This document shows, in pieces, positions 36,201 through 49,900 of a DNA stretch of 64,000 nucleotides; the stretch's first letter is position 1, and every line of letters begins with the position of its first letter. The notes beneath the pieces are model-generated. The model did not search any database. It was given only the letters and a program-made list of their open reading frames with translations, and was not told the origin of the DNA. A program made the translations under genes and the position numbers. The stretch is from Sphagnum magellanicum (taxonomy: Eukaryota > Streptophyta > Sphagnopsida > Sphagnales > Sphagnaceae). The stretch is from the NCBI GenBank assembly GCA_021904315.1, contig CM038924.1, forward strand, positions 12,884,026-12,948,025, in the 5' to 3' direction.

Positions 36201-36760
36201 ACCCTAAACCCTAAACCCTAACGTGGAGCAATCTAGCAAATCCAATTTGAATCTACGGGCCATGTGATGGCAACATGTGTGGGCTTTTAATAGCCTGCTG
36301 TGCGAAACCCTAACTGTTAAACTTGGAATTGAGCAAATTATGTAAAATATCTGTGTGTTTTAGGTTAGGAGCTCAAGTTTTAGGTTAGGGAATTGGCTAC
36401 AATTCGCCAGTTCAAAACGCTGGTGCTGGGCATAGGTGAGGGAAGAAAGAGAAAGCACTGGCAGAGCTTGCAGGCATGTCAGCTACTGGCATTGCATTTA
36501 GGAGGATGATTTTGCCATACACTTGACCAAATTCTGCTAAGAGAGACTAGGCTAGCGAGGTGCGGGGGGAGGGGGGTGGTTATCAAAACTTTGTTTGAAA
36601 TTTGAAGTGTGATAGTAGTAGCCTAGGGGACGTGGTGCTTGGTCATAGGCTAATTAAGTAACGTGGCTCTGTGCACGTCGAGTTTCCTTGGACAGCGGGT
36701 TCATTGAGTAGCGCATTGCCATTAACTATCTGTTGACAACATGGGCTGCAAGACAACAAA
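36200..36760. promoter_or_regulatory. GC-richer island with telo-box motifs
   Basis: Three tandem plant-telomere units (CCCTAAACCCTAAACCCTAA at 36203-36222), a further AAACCCTAA near 36305, and TGTGGGCTTT (site-II-like TGGGCT) near 36280 lie in a segment richer in GC than its flanks. Telo-box plus site II is typical of promoters of translation-related plant genes. No recognisable gene follows on either strand, so it may be a promoter fragment or chance. Confidence 0.3.
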
Positions 36761-36794
36761 TTCTTTGTCTCCAAGTTTGGCTAACTTAATTCAG

Positions 36795-36802
36795 GGAGTG
36801 TC

Positions 36803-36833
<31 letters not shown>
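36795..36833. repeat. (TG)n microsatellite
   Basis: About 14-16 TG dinucleotides following a related GTGTCTGTATG start. Confidence 0.95.
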
Positions 36834-36837
<4 letters not shown>

Positions 36838-36944
36838 GGAAACTAAAGTCTCCAAATTGTTGTCAGCTGGTTTTAGTCAGTGCACAGCTTTTGATAAAGA
36901 TAACAACAGCAGTTAATTTACTGTTTTTAAATCGACCAAAATAC

Positions 36945-37236
36945 TTGTAGTAATCTCTCCCAACTATGCTGCACATTTGAAATTGTATAGAAGAAGAAGA
37001 AGAAGATGAAGGCTTGTAATCTCTCCCAACTATGCACATTTGAAATTGTATAGAAGAAGAAGAAGATGAAGGCTTGTAATCTCTCTCAACTATGCACATT
37101 TGAAATTGTATAGAAGAAGAAGAAGATGAAGGCTTGTAATCTCTCCCAACTATGCACATTTGAAATTGTATAGAAGAAGAAGAAGAAGATGAAGGCTTGT
37201 AATCTCTCACAACTATGCACATTTGAAATTGTATAA
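36945..37236. repeat. 60-63 bp minisatellite, about 4.6 copies
   Basis: Tandem units read TGTAATCTCTCCCAACTATG, CACATTTGAAATTGTATAG, then (AAG)n ATGAAGGCT. Units start near 36945, 37014, 37074, 37134 and 37197; the last is partial. Copies are nearly identical except for AAG number, so the array is young. On the minus strand it gives a frame of repeated CIVGRDYKPSSSSSSIQFQ (36863-37222) that is a by-product. Confidence 0.95.
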
Positions 37237-37329
37237 TTTAATTTCTTCATAAGTGAACAAGAACAAGAAGATGAAGGCTCTAATTCTTAGGTTCAGGGTT
37301 TTTTTTTCCCCCCCCCCTCCCTCCCTCCT

Positions 37330-37905
37330 CAATTTTGTGATGTAGCCACACCTGTGAGATCATCCACAAGAGGGAATTAGCCAAATTTGGCTATAGGTTA
37401 GAGAGGAAAGTAGAACAATTTATGAATCCTGCTATATATTTTGGCGACCTGCTGGAACCCACTGTACAGAAATGGCAATTATATCAGAAACACATTCCTC
37501 AAATTTTGTGAACTTTGGCGCTTTTTCTTTTTCTTTTTTCTTTTTTTTTCCCTCAAAACTCTTTTGCATTAGTTTCACTGGATTTGTTTTGGTCATCAAG
37601 TGCCAAAATTTTGCCAGGAAAAAAGAACTGCCTAAAATATTTTTTTTCAAAGTAATTTTGTGGCTTGCCACCTCGTGAAAAGAAAGTGTAACTTTTTTCG
37701 GTTTCCTAGTCACAAAAATTTGAAAGAAAATTCTATCATTATTGAAGTTCCAGTAGTGGTAGTCAGAAATATAGAAGGAAGAAGATGTTTAAAATTTTCA
37801 CACTTTCATAAATAAATAAATAAAATAATTGTATAGCCAGATTTGGCTAAATCCTCTTATTATGGATTGATTGCCAAATGATCTGCTACATCATCACAAA
37901 AATTG
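37330..37905. mobile_element. MITE-like element, TAGCCAAATTTGGCTA family, near-complete copy
   Basis: The left end starts CAATTTTGTGATGTAGCC and the reverse complement of the right end reads CAATTTTTGTGATGATGTAG. Both then carry CAAGAGG/ATAAGAGG, the palindrome TAGCCAAATTTGGCTA (37378-37393) or its one-change form (37834-37849), and a distal CTGGAAC block. Inverted ends extend over more than 60 bp. Length is about 576 bp with no transposase, so it is non-autonomous. Confidence 0.8.
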
Positions 37906-37999
37906 AAAATTCAAGGATCTCTGAATGCACAACACTCAAGGGTAAACTGGCCATGTCCTGGTACCTTAATAGTCTGCATTTGATTGGCATTTTTATCTA

Positions 38000-40900
38000 T
38001 AAGATTCTACAGACAATTAACTCACCCCCATAACTCTTGTACTCCCTTGTAGGCCACCACAAACCACCCTCCCACCCACCCCCCTCCCAAGCACCCCCTC
38101 CTACCCTCCCCCCCGCTCACTATGAGCCTTATACCATAATTATTCAGGTTCATAATTATGTGTAATGACAAAAAAACATAAACAGTACATTTAAACTTTT
38201 TATAAAGAGTTAATCATTGACTTTATGAACCTGTTAAGAGAATTTTTTTGCACTAGTTAAAATTAATTTTCAAAATCATAACTCATAACTCTCTTCCCTC
38301 TCCTCTCCTTCAAAACCTTTTTACTTCTTAAGTTTTTAATGTCCCCAAGACATACACTTTTGGATCAGCCTAGAATAATAATAATTAAGTTGTAGGGGAG
38401 GTTGTTCTCCTCGTACAAGTGTGTTCTCGTGAGGGAGGGAGGAGCTCTAGAGGCCGTGAGCTTGAGGTTGTTGTTCTCAAACCTCAAGAGAACCCATGAG
38501 TATGGGAACCTCCCCTTATATAAACCAAACTCTCTTTTGATTTCCTGGCTTCTTTCCCATTTCATAACAAAGAAATATTTCCATGGGAACATGGGAACAT
38601 ATTAGATTGGGGAGGTCCCCCGGCATAATCCCATTGGGTTCTTCTGCGGGGTGAGATCCCTCAAAATACACATAGAAATAAAAAGGGAGTGGGAAGGGTA
38701 TTAGTTTTTGGGAAGGGTATATTTAATAGCCTTAAAATATTTCCCTTTTTATAAAAAGGGAGTGGGAAGGGTATTATCATCCACATGTCATAAAAACATT
38801 GTGTCATGGCCTCAAAATAAAAATAATAGTTTCCCCGACATCAAATTGGAAAATTCAATTGGAGTTGGATTATGGATATTTATTTATTATCATAATCCAT
38901 ACATATCATCACATTTGTGCTTGAATTGAGTGATGACTAGAATTGTATACAATTAGTCATTTCCCCAAAAATTTTGATTTTTTTTTTGGATTATTTAGGT
39001 GTTTAACTTTGTTATTTTTGAACTTTTACAAAATATATGGAAACTTCATTCCCAAAGTGTGAATGCAATCTCAAAATATATATTCCTTGGAATTCAAAGT
39101 GTAAATGGTTTTGGGCGTGTAAGTGTAAATCAATTTTGGGTATGTAAACAATTCGTGTATTTTGATTCAACCCCAATACTCACATTGACACTATGCAATG
39201 TGTCATTTCAATGCATGCATTTTATGTTGCAAATGCATGTTTGATTTTGGAAATTGTTGTGTATTTCATGTTTAAAATGTATTGGCAAAAATTGATGGGC
39301 TGCTTGATATGAGAAAAAACCATTTCTACATGTTTTGCATTTATTATTCTTTCTATCTTATGTTAATAATCATTAAAGTGTAGGTGTTAAAAAAAATGTA
39401 TTTACTTGTATTGTAATGGTTGTGCAAAATTGAGTAAATAATGATTCTAAGTATTTTCATCACTAAATGATGATGGTGTTTATTGGCTAGTGCCTTTAAG
39501 CGCTTTAGACAAGGACTATGGATTCATCAACACATCAACGTTAAAAGTAGTTGGAGCTTATGGTGATAAATAGGTCATATTCAAACACATCAATGGGAAA
39601 TACTCTAATAACTTAGAATTAAGCTAAAAGCCTTGAACTTAAAGCTCTAGAAATATATTAAGGAAATAATGTAATCTTCATCAATGTAGTTATAACTAAA
39701 AACTAAATAAGAATAATGTTGATATCATGGCCTGGCCTTTGTGTATTTTACACTTTATTCTTGTAGGTTGTAGGGGTCATTAGTCATGTCACTAGTTTAA
39801 TTTTTCAAAGGTGGTTGAATTTTATGTTATATTTAACATCACAAATGTCCTTTTACTAAGTTTTGATTTGAATATATGGATGTGAATGATGAAATAACCA
39901 TTTTGTGAAATGTAGTGGCAAAGATTGATGTATAAAGGACACCTAATTCAACTTCTTCTTTAAACATTTGAAAGGACAATATTGATATGATGTTTTTGAT
40001 GTTTGTTGGTTGGGGAGAAGGTGTTATTAGTAAGTTGTACTCTAGCCCTTGAATATGTATTTTCATCAATTGCAAGTTCAATTCTACTGCCCTTATTCAA
40101 TTTTCACTTAAATCAACACTAGGAAATGTATAGTGGAATAAAATGTTAATTAGATGAAAGCACCTATGTATCTTATTCCAAAACTATAAAGAAAAATTCC
40201 TCATAATTCACAATTAAATTTAGATTTTTGTATTAAAACTTTGTGTAACTTTAAGTTTTAAACATTCATACCAATAGTGGAATTATAGTTTTTTATGACA
40301 TAGCATATATGCAAAGCACATGAACATTGATTGTGAATAGTTTCATAGTTGAAAAAGACCAAAATGGTAACAAAGGATTAGAATCATTCAACATGAAAGT
40401 TGTCATTAAAAGTAATTCAATCTATAAAGGTGCATCTTGGAATTCTTATTACACATTCAATAGTTTTACAAAAAAATTTTAAACCTTCAATTTGGTTAGT
40501 TGAATATTTATTGTTAAAAAAATTCTAAATGAGGTTTGCATTACAATTTCATAGTTTTTGGTCTTGAAAGTTATTAGGTATGATATATTTATGTTTTGAT
40601 GGAACCTTTGATGCAATTCCAAGAATGATTTCTTGAACACCTTCAATTTGGATGTTTTCTTGAGAATGTTAGAATCTAATTTGGTTTCCCAAAAAAAAAA
40701 TTCCCATTGATCCTTGCAATGACATTCTTGGTAGTATGGTAGTCACCACACATTTGCAAATTTGTGAAATGTCAAAATGAAGTCCCAAGAGGTGTGTTAA
40801 TAAACTCTTTTAAAAATGGTTAGTTTTTCATTGTGATTGATCTATGTGATTAATAATTTTAGTGCTCCACTATTTGAGTTCCACATCCTAAGAAACTTTT

Positions 40901-43900
40901 TCATACTTTTATGACTTGTTTCCTTCATTGAAATTCTTGAAACTTTTTCGAACATCATTTTTCTTCCTTCCAAATCACCTTCAATGGTGGATTTGGATAT
41001 TTACCCTTAAAGTTTCCTAGTTTGAACATGAGGATTATGTTTAGTTGCAAGAAACAACACCCAACACATAAGATGTGACATGTTACTACTTGTGTCATTT
41101 TAGGTGCTTTGAAAGTTTTACCTTATGGAGTTTAATTATTAGACAAGAAGAAGATGGTCAAGTGCAAAAGACAAACCATGTGTAATTATGTACCATGTCA
41201 CCTTCCACACATATTAATGCCCAAGTAAATGTCTTCGACAATAATTGTAACAAGTTTGCAAACTATTCATATGCATGTTATGTGACTATTTGTTTATTTT
41301 GGGGGATTTATTGTTCAATTTGGTTTTTGGAGTCTCATCTTTCACATTATAAGTTTCCAAAACACATAAAAATAACATAAAGAGAAAGGTGACACTAAAG
41401 TTTGTGTTTTCCATTATGTGTTCATTGTTTTGGGCTTGGAATTTTATAATTACACAAGTGTTTGATTATGAAGTTTTGTGCATGTTTATATGTGCCTAAC
41501 TTTGTTAGCTTTGATACTATTGAGTATTGATGTTATAGCACATTAGAAAAGAACAATTAAACCATGAATGTTCCAATCTTCTTGTGATTAATTAAATTTT
41601 GACATGATTAAAATACAAGAACACACATTATCTGACAATAAATTTGCAATATTGCACAACATTAAAACATCATCCAAATAATATAAAAACAACATTCATC
41701 AATCCCAAGTGTAGTGTTGCACAATATCAAAACATCATCCAAGTAATAATGAAATTTTTTTTTTTAAACCTAAATAGACACCATGAAACACCTCTAATTA
41801 TAGGATAAGTTCCTTAAATTTCATTTTTTATAAATCATGATATTAAGCATAATTTGAACCTTGGATCGTTTAAAAGAGGTGATCACTAGGTTTATTACTT
41901 ATGTTGGACTAGTTAACTCCTTTACCAATTTACTTACCCAATTGGAAATACATATATATATATATATATATGGGTGGGAGGTACAAACATGATAACACTT
42001 GAGTAAAAACCCTACCACTTTGGGTGATTGTTTTTCAATTGTTTAAAAAGTAGACTTGTGAACACTTGCCAAAATGATGTAATAGATTGAATTGATTATT
42101 AAAGGTAGCACAATTGTAATTCCATGATTTTCATAATGACCAAAAATACTCATTTTTTGTGTCATGATATATTATGCCAAAATGTAAATGTGTGAATAAT
42201 TATTATACATCATTAATATGTAATTGAAAGCATTTCAAGTCTTTAAAAATTCAAAAAAAAATAAAGAACATTGGTTACAATCTTTTATGAATGCTTTTGA
42301 ATATTCTATATTCACTAGAAGAAACATTGTCCATTTTGACCTTATGTTTGTGATTATCGTTCCCGCAAAGCAATTTCAACGCTACTTTGCCAAATAATTA
42401 ATTAATTTGAAAAAAAAGTTCAACAATACAAAAAATAATATTTAAAATTTTAGGGTTTTTGAAGGAAAAAATAATGATGATTTCAATTTTGATCCCCATC
42501 TTAATGGTTGTTAAGATTTCATGGGTGTTTATTTTTTAGTCATCTAACAATGTTGGTTGTTTTTTATTCATTCAACAATACTAGGATTTTTAATCTAAAA
42601 GTGGCAGCTTGTTTTTTACTAATCTTGCCCTACTATGAACATGTTTGTTTTCTATGTCAATTAAAGGTTTGTGTGGTGATGGTTTTAGATCACTTGTATT
42701 ACTTGTTGTTGAATGGTTATGGCAAAGCAAAAGTCTTTGAGTAGCATGTTCTCACACATAAACAAAGAGGAGATGGAGATTAATGTAAAGTGTGATTTTG
42801 CAACACTAAATGCTAAGTGAGAGTTGGAGCATTCCATGAAGAAAAAAGTTGCAAAAAGACTAATGGGTGGCCCAAGAAGTAAATTGAAGTTGTCTAGCTT
42901 ACATCAAAAGTGGAGAAGCCTAAAGGATCAACATCAAAGAAGTTAAAGGAAAATTCACAAACTTGTTTATGCCTTCTTTTTGGGATCCTATTTATGTAGC
43001 AATGAAACAACACAAAAGTTTGACACATGTTTTATGTTATTTGAAATTGAAATACAAGTTGCTAGGAGAATTTGAATAACATTTATGAAAATTTGAATAG
43101 AAGTTCCTTAGTTTAGTCGTTCCCTAGGATAGTGGAATTGAAAGATGGTGTCAAACAACATATTTTTAAGGAAACAATTGCTGACATTAGGGGTGCACAA
43201 CATGTTTACATCCTATCTAAATTTTCTACATTTGAATAAAAGATTATTGTGCTACTCAAAGCACATCAAGACATTGGTCAACCTTTGTATGTTGCAATGG
43301 TGCAAAGAACGATCAAAATTCTCATCCAAAAAAGGAGCCTATTTTTTTAATTACGAAAAAAAGAATGAATCTAAAGTTTTTCTACCTTGGACATGAAATT
43401 TTGTGCAAACCAACTTGGATTGGACTTTAAGAAAATGGTGAAAGCACACTAAGGCCAAGCAAAAATGTTGTCACAAATTTTTTTTCTCAATTGTGCAATT
43501 TTCAACTTCCACCAAGCCAATAGTTAAAGAAATTTCAATAAATTATATTCAAAATAAGGTAGTTCAATTGTCAAATAATAAAATTATCAATTACATTTTT
43601 TGATTAATATAAAATTTATTAAAAATTATATTTGTGAGAAAATAAATGTCACAATATACTACAAAATGCAAATATACTCTAAAAATGATTCAAATAATGG
43701 AAAAACTTGATGAAATATTTAGTTATATATTGAGTATGAACTAATTTTACCATTTAAATTATAATTAAAAATTTTGACTCCTATTTTCATCAAAAAAAAT
43801 TGGACAAGTTTTTTATTCAAACAAACACAAATGTGTTGGAATTTATTTATTTTGAAGAATAACTTTCATTTGAAAAATGACAAGAATTATGTATGAGGCC

Positions 43901-46060
43901 TTTGTATCAAAATCCATTTTATATGTTTATCAAAATGCTAAATGAAATCAAAGAAAAATTGCCCCCAAAATAATACAAAATGTACCTTAAAAAAATACAT
44001 TATTTTTCCTAAAACACCCCCACCCCCCCCAAGTAATGTGCTTTCACCCAAAAGCTATTGGTGCTACTCAAAAACTTCCCAATGACTAGAAGTTGTAAGG
44101 CTTACAAATGGTTACAAAAAAAAACCTATCTTGCCAAGGCATATTCAATTCCACTAGAAATCTTAATTAACATAGACTAAATTGGAAATCATTTTGTTCC
44201 AATAGGAGGAACTCAAACTTGTGTAAAAAAAGGCTCAAAACATGTTTTAGAAGATAAATGGTAGTTCATAATTTTAATATCATCTTTAGCTTGGTAACAT
44301 ATTATGCTTCTAGGTTATATTCATTAAATTAACAAAGAGAAGCCTTCCTCCTTGGAATCTTGGATGAAAGATGTGTGAAGAAACTGAACAACATTTGACA
44401 TACACAAATAACCACTAATTTAATTTGACAACATGCAAAAAATTTGTGGAACACATTTTGGAATCATACAAAAACCAACAAGTGGAGTAGATGGTCATGG
44501 ATAAGGACTCAAAACTTACTTAATTGTTGGATTGTTGGAGCATCCACATATCCAAGGAGTTCATCACTTGGGAGAAAGAAACGCATGTTCACAAATTCTG
44601 CTTATTTTCATTTTAACAAACTACACTAGTGTCTACCAACTGATGGACTTGATATTGTAAAAACCTTTCAAACATGGTTTTAGACAAGAATTGATAAGCA
44701 ACATTGACAAGCAACTAGATGTGAAAGAAGCCAAGGATGTCAAGTTATAATTTCATATGTTTGTATTGAGACCATTATTCTATTTATGGCTCTTCCAAGC
44801 ATGGTAGCATGTGAATCAACCTAACATGATTAGGAGAAAATGGTTATTATGTGGTTTGGAACAAGCTTTCAACAAAACATTCCAGATTGGTGCAATGGAT
44901 GAACATATGAAAATCTAATATTCAAAGAAATATCATTTGAAGAAATAACAGACTTAAAAGAAAAAAGAAAAAGAGATAGATACAAATGAAAATATTGAAA
45001 CAATGATGGAAAATACTTTATCTTGAATTACAACGATTGTAACAATGAATAAGAATTCCAATATTTATATTTCAAAAAGGCTTGCTAGAAAAAAATATGT
45101 CCACAAATGATTTCAAGTAACAAAATTGCTATATTCAATTTTAAAACAAAAATGAAGACGTTAATAAAATAATTTAGGTTTTCATTTAATTAAAGTATTG
45201 TTTCCATTATATCATTGTATCATGTTGTTCAAATGCTTGTAGGAACAAGAAGATAACGGCCAAAAAAACAAGGTCAACAATAGAAAAGAAATTGACAACA
45301 ACATACTAATGTTCTAAAGATCCTAATGAACTACTTGTTGTAGTTTTGTCCTTGTTGGTTGGTTCAATTTCTATTGCTCTCTTCTAATCAGTTCATCCTT
45401 GTTCTTAATTCACCTTTGTTCCTAGTCATTCTCCAATCCTTCCAAGCTTGTGACCACTACTTCCCATTACTCTAAGGCACCATCTTTGTGCAAGTTTAAT
45501 CCTTGTTTTTTCTTTCATTGCCTTCATGTAGAAACTTCCTAGTTTCCCTTCTTCATGCAGTAACTCATAAACCCTTCTTCACCACCTTTCTTTCTTCACT
45601 AGTGTTGAAGAGCTCTAAACCTCCATTGCTACCCTTAAACCTAATAACTCATACTTTATTCTATATATTGAGTGAATTTGTGGGTTTGAAAAACCATCAT
45701 CAAAAGGTCATACAACCCATGGGTACCACAACTTTCACTCATTATGTGATGGATTGAAGCAACTTGTTAATTGCATCCAATTCTCAAAACATGACTGACA
45801 AAATACCCTTTGAATTGGGTTAGTATATTTGTGTAAAAGTGAATATGTGTGTGCTTGAGATAGGGGGAGCCATTGTAAGGTACAATACATTATGTTCAAA
45901 TGGTTTCAAATTAAAAGTATTTAAGTTTTGAATCTACTAATAAAAACATTTTAAAAATACAGTAAACCTTTGGTTTAAGCTTGGTCTTGCTCATTTATGG
46001 TTAACAACCTTGACTTCTTTTTTGGTCATGTTTTTTTTGGTGTTGCCCTATATAATACTG
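38000..46060. other. AT-rich gene-poor stretch
   Basis: No gene or transposase could be recognised. Features seen: a C-rich run at about 38050-38115, a small repeat (AAAGGGAGTGGGAAGGGTATTA near 38680 and 38752), a perfect 9-bp-arm hairpin CTTGAGGTT...AACCTCAAG near 38460-38490, and an (AT)n run near 41948-41970. Frames up to about 80 codons are AT-driven. Confidence 0.5.
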
Positions 46061-46068
46061 AATTTATT

Positions 46069-46380
46069 GGCCTTGCCTACCAAGGCAAGGATATTTTGTT
46101 TCGATTCATTATAGAGTATAGTAGCTTAAGGAATTTTGGCTCCTAGGTAATAGGTCTATTTTTATATGAGGATTTTTGAAAGATGATATTTTGGCTTGTG
46201 TTGAAACTTGAGATTAGTTATAGAGTTATAATATCTTGAAGGATTTTTGGTTTCTTTTAGAGGATTTTTTGAAGATTATATTTTGGCATGGTGAAATATT
46301 TGAGTTTCCATAATTCTTTTTTTGCCTTAAGATATGTTTTAATGTAAATGGCAAGGCCGCAATGTGACACATCCCTTGTT
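46069..46380 (+). mobile_element. GGCCTTGCC repeat family, copy 1
   Basis: About 310 bp, closely matched by copies at 55967-56228 (+) and 58240-58580 (-). It begins with a hairpin-forming GGCCTTGCCTACCAAGGC and ends GGCAAGGCC plus TGTGACACATCCCTTG. Shared inner blocks include ATTATAGAGTATAGTAGCTT and AAAGATGATATTTT. The short GGCCTTGCC/GGCAAGGCC inverted ends suggest a MITE, but the class is unproven. Confidence 0.75.
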
Positions 46381-46615
46381 AATTTTCTCATGATGTTTTC
46401 CATAAGAAGGTTTCATAGCGGTTGTTGGATGATGTTTTGCAAATTTTCACATCAATAAGACAAAAGTCTAAAGTCTATTGAATGCTATAACAACTTATGT
46501 TCACATTTTGAATTTTGATTGAATAGTTCCCCAGGAAAAAAGGACTATAAGTTTTCCTCTAAGGTACCATGGAAAGGTCCAGGTAGATGACATTCTGCTG
46601 AGCCCTAACCCTAGT

Positions 46616-46977
46616 GAATCAGCACCCACCAGTGCACCATGAAGGATGGATGATAAAATGCTTAGGAAACAGTTTTCTGTTGGGTTCCAGTACCCTAGCT
46701 AACCATGGTGGTTAACTCAGTTGCTTTTTTCTACTACCTATCTACTAACCAAAAAATAAAAACTTGTGAGCTATTAATAGTTAGGTGACAAAACCCACTC
46801 CTTACCTATGCATAAACCATATACTTCCATAATATAATAATCACTTATTTTCCTACCTATATACCTTAAAACTCAGAGACTCTGATTAAGTCTATGCATG
46901 AGATATTTGTAATATTTAAAAATAATTTAAATGGATTTTGCGATTTTTACCATGGTTACCAATGTGGGTGCTGGTTC
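46616..46977. mobile_element. 362-bp MITE-like element with CAGCACCCAC ends
   Basis: GAATCAGCACCCAC at 46616-46629 and the reverse complement of 46964-46977 (GAACCAGCACCCAC) agree at 13 of 14 bases; both are followed by a CCATG-containing stretch. Related ends occur alone at about 50896-50910 and 63909-63921. No coding capacity is seen. Confidence 0.5.
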
Positions 46978-49900
46978 ACCCAAGGCATGAAGGATATACC
47001 TTACAACATATGATTCTTCCATTCATGTGAAGAAGTTTCTCTCTATTGGATGCAAGGAGATATAAGTAAGTCATAAACATGTGAACATCCAGGACAATGG
47101 GCCATGGTGAACAAGCACCTCAACACTTGTACCTTCAGGTTGTGGAATGAGCCCTCTTGGTGGCTATATTTAACCCAGCAAATCTTAAATTTGGACACAG
47201 AAGAAGAAGAAGAAGAAGAAGTGTTGTCAATGCAAAACCAACCTAATTTGGACTAGGGTTTAGGATGGGTTTAGGGTTTATGGTTTAGGAACATGTAGGG
47301 GTACCATGGATAAAATCCCTGAAATTTTAAAGGTTGCTTGTAACCATGATAATTATTGGGTCCTAAAATTAAAACAGGGTCTTTAACTCCAAGTTAACCC
47401 TTGGTTAAATATGGGCATGTAGAAAATAAAAACCAGCTTTGGGTGGTTCTCACTTTTTAGTGAGAACCATCGGTTTTGATTCTTGCATAACATTTTAAGA
47501 ACTGAATTTGTCATCTAAAAAACATTATCCATAAAAGAGAATTGATTAGGGTATCAGACTTTTGAAAAAAAATTCAATCAATTCTCGAAGTGCCGGTTTT
47601 CACAAATCAAGACCAATTCATTCTCAAAGGCAATTCTCACAAGTCAGTTGTCAAACGTTCAATTATTTTCAGCAAGAGGATTTTTTTTATTACAAAAAGT
47701 TACCAAAATTTGATAAAAATATAATATATATATATATATATATAAGATGTTCTTTCTTTCCTTCCATAATTCCTTATTCACAACTTCATCTTGTTCAAAT
47801 GAATTTTTGAATTGTTCTAATTGGATGTTTATAAACAACATCTTGTTAAATTTGTTAATATGATGATTAAAGAGAAGGGCCTCTCTATCTTGAGTTGAGA
47901 TCTTACAATGCTTAATATTTGGCAAGCCAAAATCTATTGGTGTGAAATTTATGGATTCATGTTTCTCTCACCACTAAAGAGAACATTTGATATTCTTGAT
48001 ATCCATTTGATATTCTTTGAAAATCTATAGCTCTCTATGTACAAGTTCTTTCACTAGTTCATTGGTGTTGATAGTTTGTTTCACAAATATCCAACCCACA
48101 ATCTTTTTCAATTGTTGGATTTGCATAACCAACTTCAAATTCTAATGTTCACATGATGTAAATGATTATGGCATTTGATAAGGATGTGAGAGAACTATTT
48201 CTTGTCATATTCCCCAACAATAGTCACATTGTAATGACTAATATAAGACAATATGAAGCAAAAGCTCCTAAACCTAAGGTTAAACATCAAAAACATGTTA
48301 TGACTTTTTTTTTGGCATTATATTTATTTTAAAAAGATGTGAAAGACTCCTACACTTCTGAAACCATATTTTTCATGTTAGAGGTTACCAAAGACAATTC
48401 AAGAACAACCCCATAATCATCATTTATCAAATTAATTAAAGTTGGTGGGATTTTAGCTTTTTCCTTCAATTTCAAACACATTCTTATTATCAAATGTAAT
48501 GCATCACTCAATAATTAAATTAATTTAAAACACAAGCATCCACAAGAAAGGAAAAAAAAAAAACAACAATTATTTGAAAAATGTGCCATGTAAGAAGAGG
48601 AAACATTTTTCCACTGATTTTGTCTATTGTAATAAAGGTTAATAGCATTTTGAAACTTCAAAGCTTTTTGGAACATAAACCGTTAGAGGCAAACTTGCAA
48701 ACAAAAATTAACATTCAATGTTAATATATTTCAATCTATAGTTCAAATAAAATGTCTAAAATGATTGTAAAAATATTTTTTAAATAAAAAAATTCTGGGA
48801 TTATGCAAGATAAGGTGGATCAATTTTGATGAATAAATAGTCCATTAAAGTCCATTTGATAGTGTTAAAATTGTAGTTTATTATGATATCATTGCTTAAG
48901 TGGGTTCATTTTCAAGCATGCAAAAGTCCATAATTTAAGTTTTTATTTATTTTTGCATTTATGTTACTTTCCCTTAGTATATCATATATTGAATCCTTGT
49001 AACATATTTCTTAAAAAAATCATTAAAAGAAATTAATCCATATTTTTCAACTTCAAAAGTTCATTACTATATATTTGAAGAATATATGTTATAATTTTTA
49101 ATAAATATTTTTTTATAGAAAATCTGGCATAATGATGATTTTATGGCATGTTAATGCACAACTTGTCAAAAACTTACAATGTAACACAAAAAGTGGCCCA
49201 CCTTATTTTGCAACCACTCATTATTTTGTTTAAATTATATTGTTTAATTTTCTTGGACAAATATTAAAATTTTCACAAACTTTGTTCCATTATTGTTTGC
49301 CTTTTCCAAGCTTTTAAAACCAAGTTATACATTTATGCAAATTTGATTTAATACCTGAATATAAACAAACTTGATATTTTGCATTGACATACTTTTTCAT
49401 CTAATGTTGCATGTTGACAAGCTTTGGAGAAACCATGGGAAAAATAGAAACTTTGAAAGCTTTCCTCCAAACTCAAACATTCACAAGTCACAACAAACTT
49501 CAAAACAATTGTCATAGCATTCAAATTTGACTCCTCATTTTTTACTTGAATGATTTTTTTTCTCAACCCATATTCAGCCAACAATTTTGTTAAATTTGTT
49601 TTTGGAAGGTTTGACCACTAACATTTTTTCCATAAGAACATAATTGAGAAAAATTTCACATGTTTCATTTTTAATTTTTGAATATGTTTTCATTTTCACT
49701 CAACTACTCCATTTTTCAACAATTTTTCAAGAATTTAATTCAACAATAGTGGAAAATCAAAACAAAAGATTGTTCTACAAAATTGCAATTCTAATTTTTT
49801 AGTTCCAAATTGATTTAACTATTTAAAGCTTACAATACAACTCAAAACATTTAATAACACTCTCAAGGTCAAAATAATTTATTTAGCCCTCCTCTTTTCA

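Noticed and set aside
36863-37222. 119-codon minus-strand Ser-repeat ORF as a gene
   Set aside because: It is a translation of the minisatellite and shows no sign of a start or promoter of its own.
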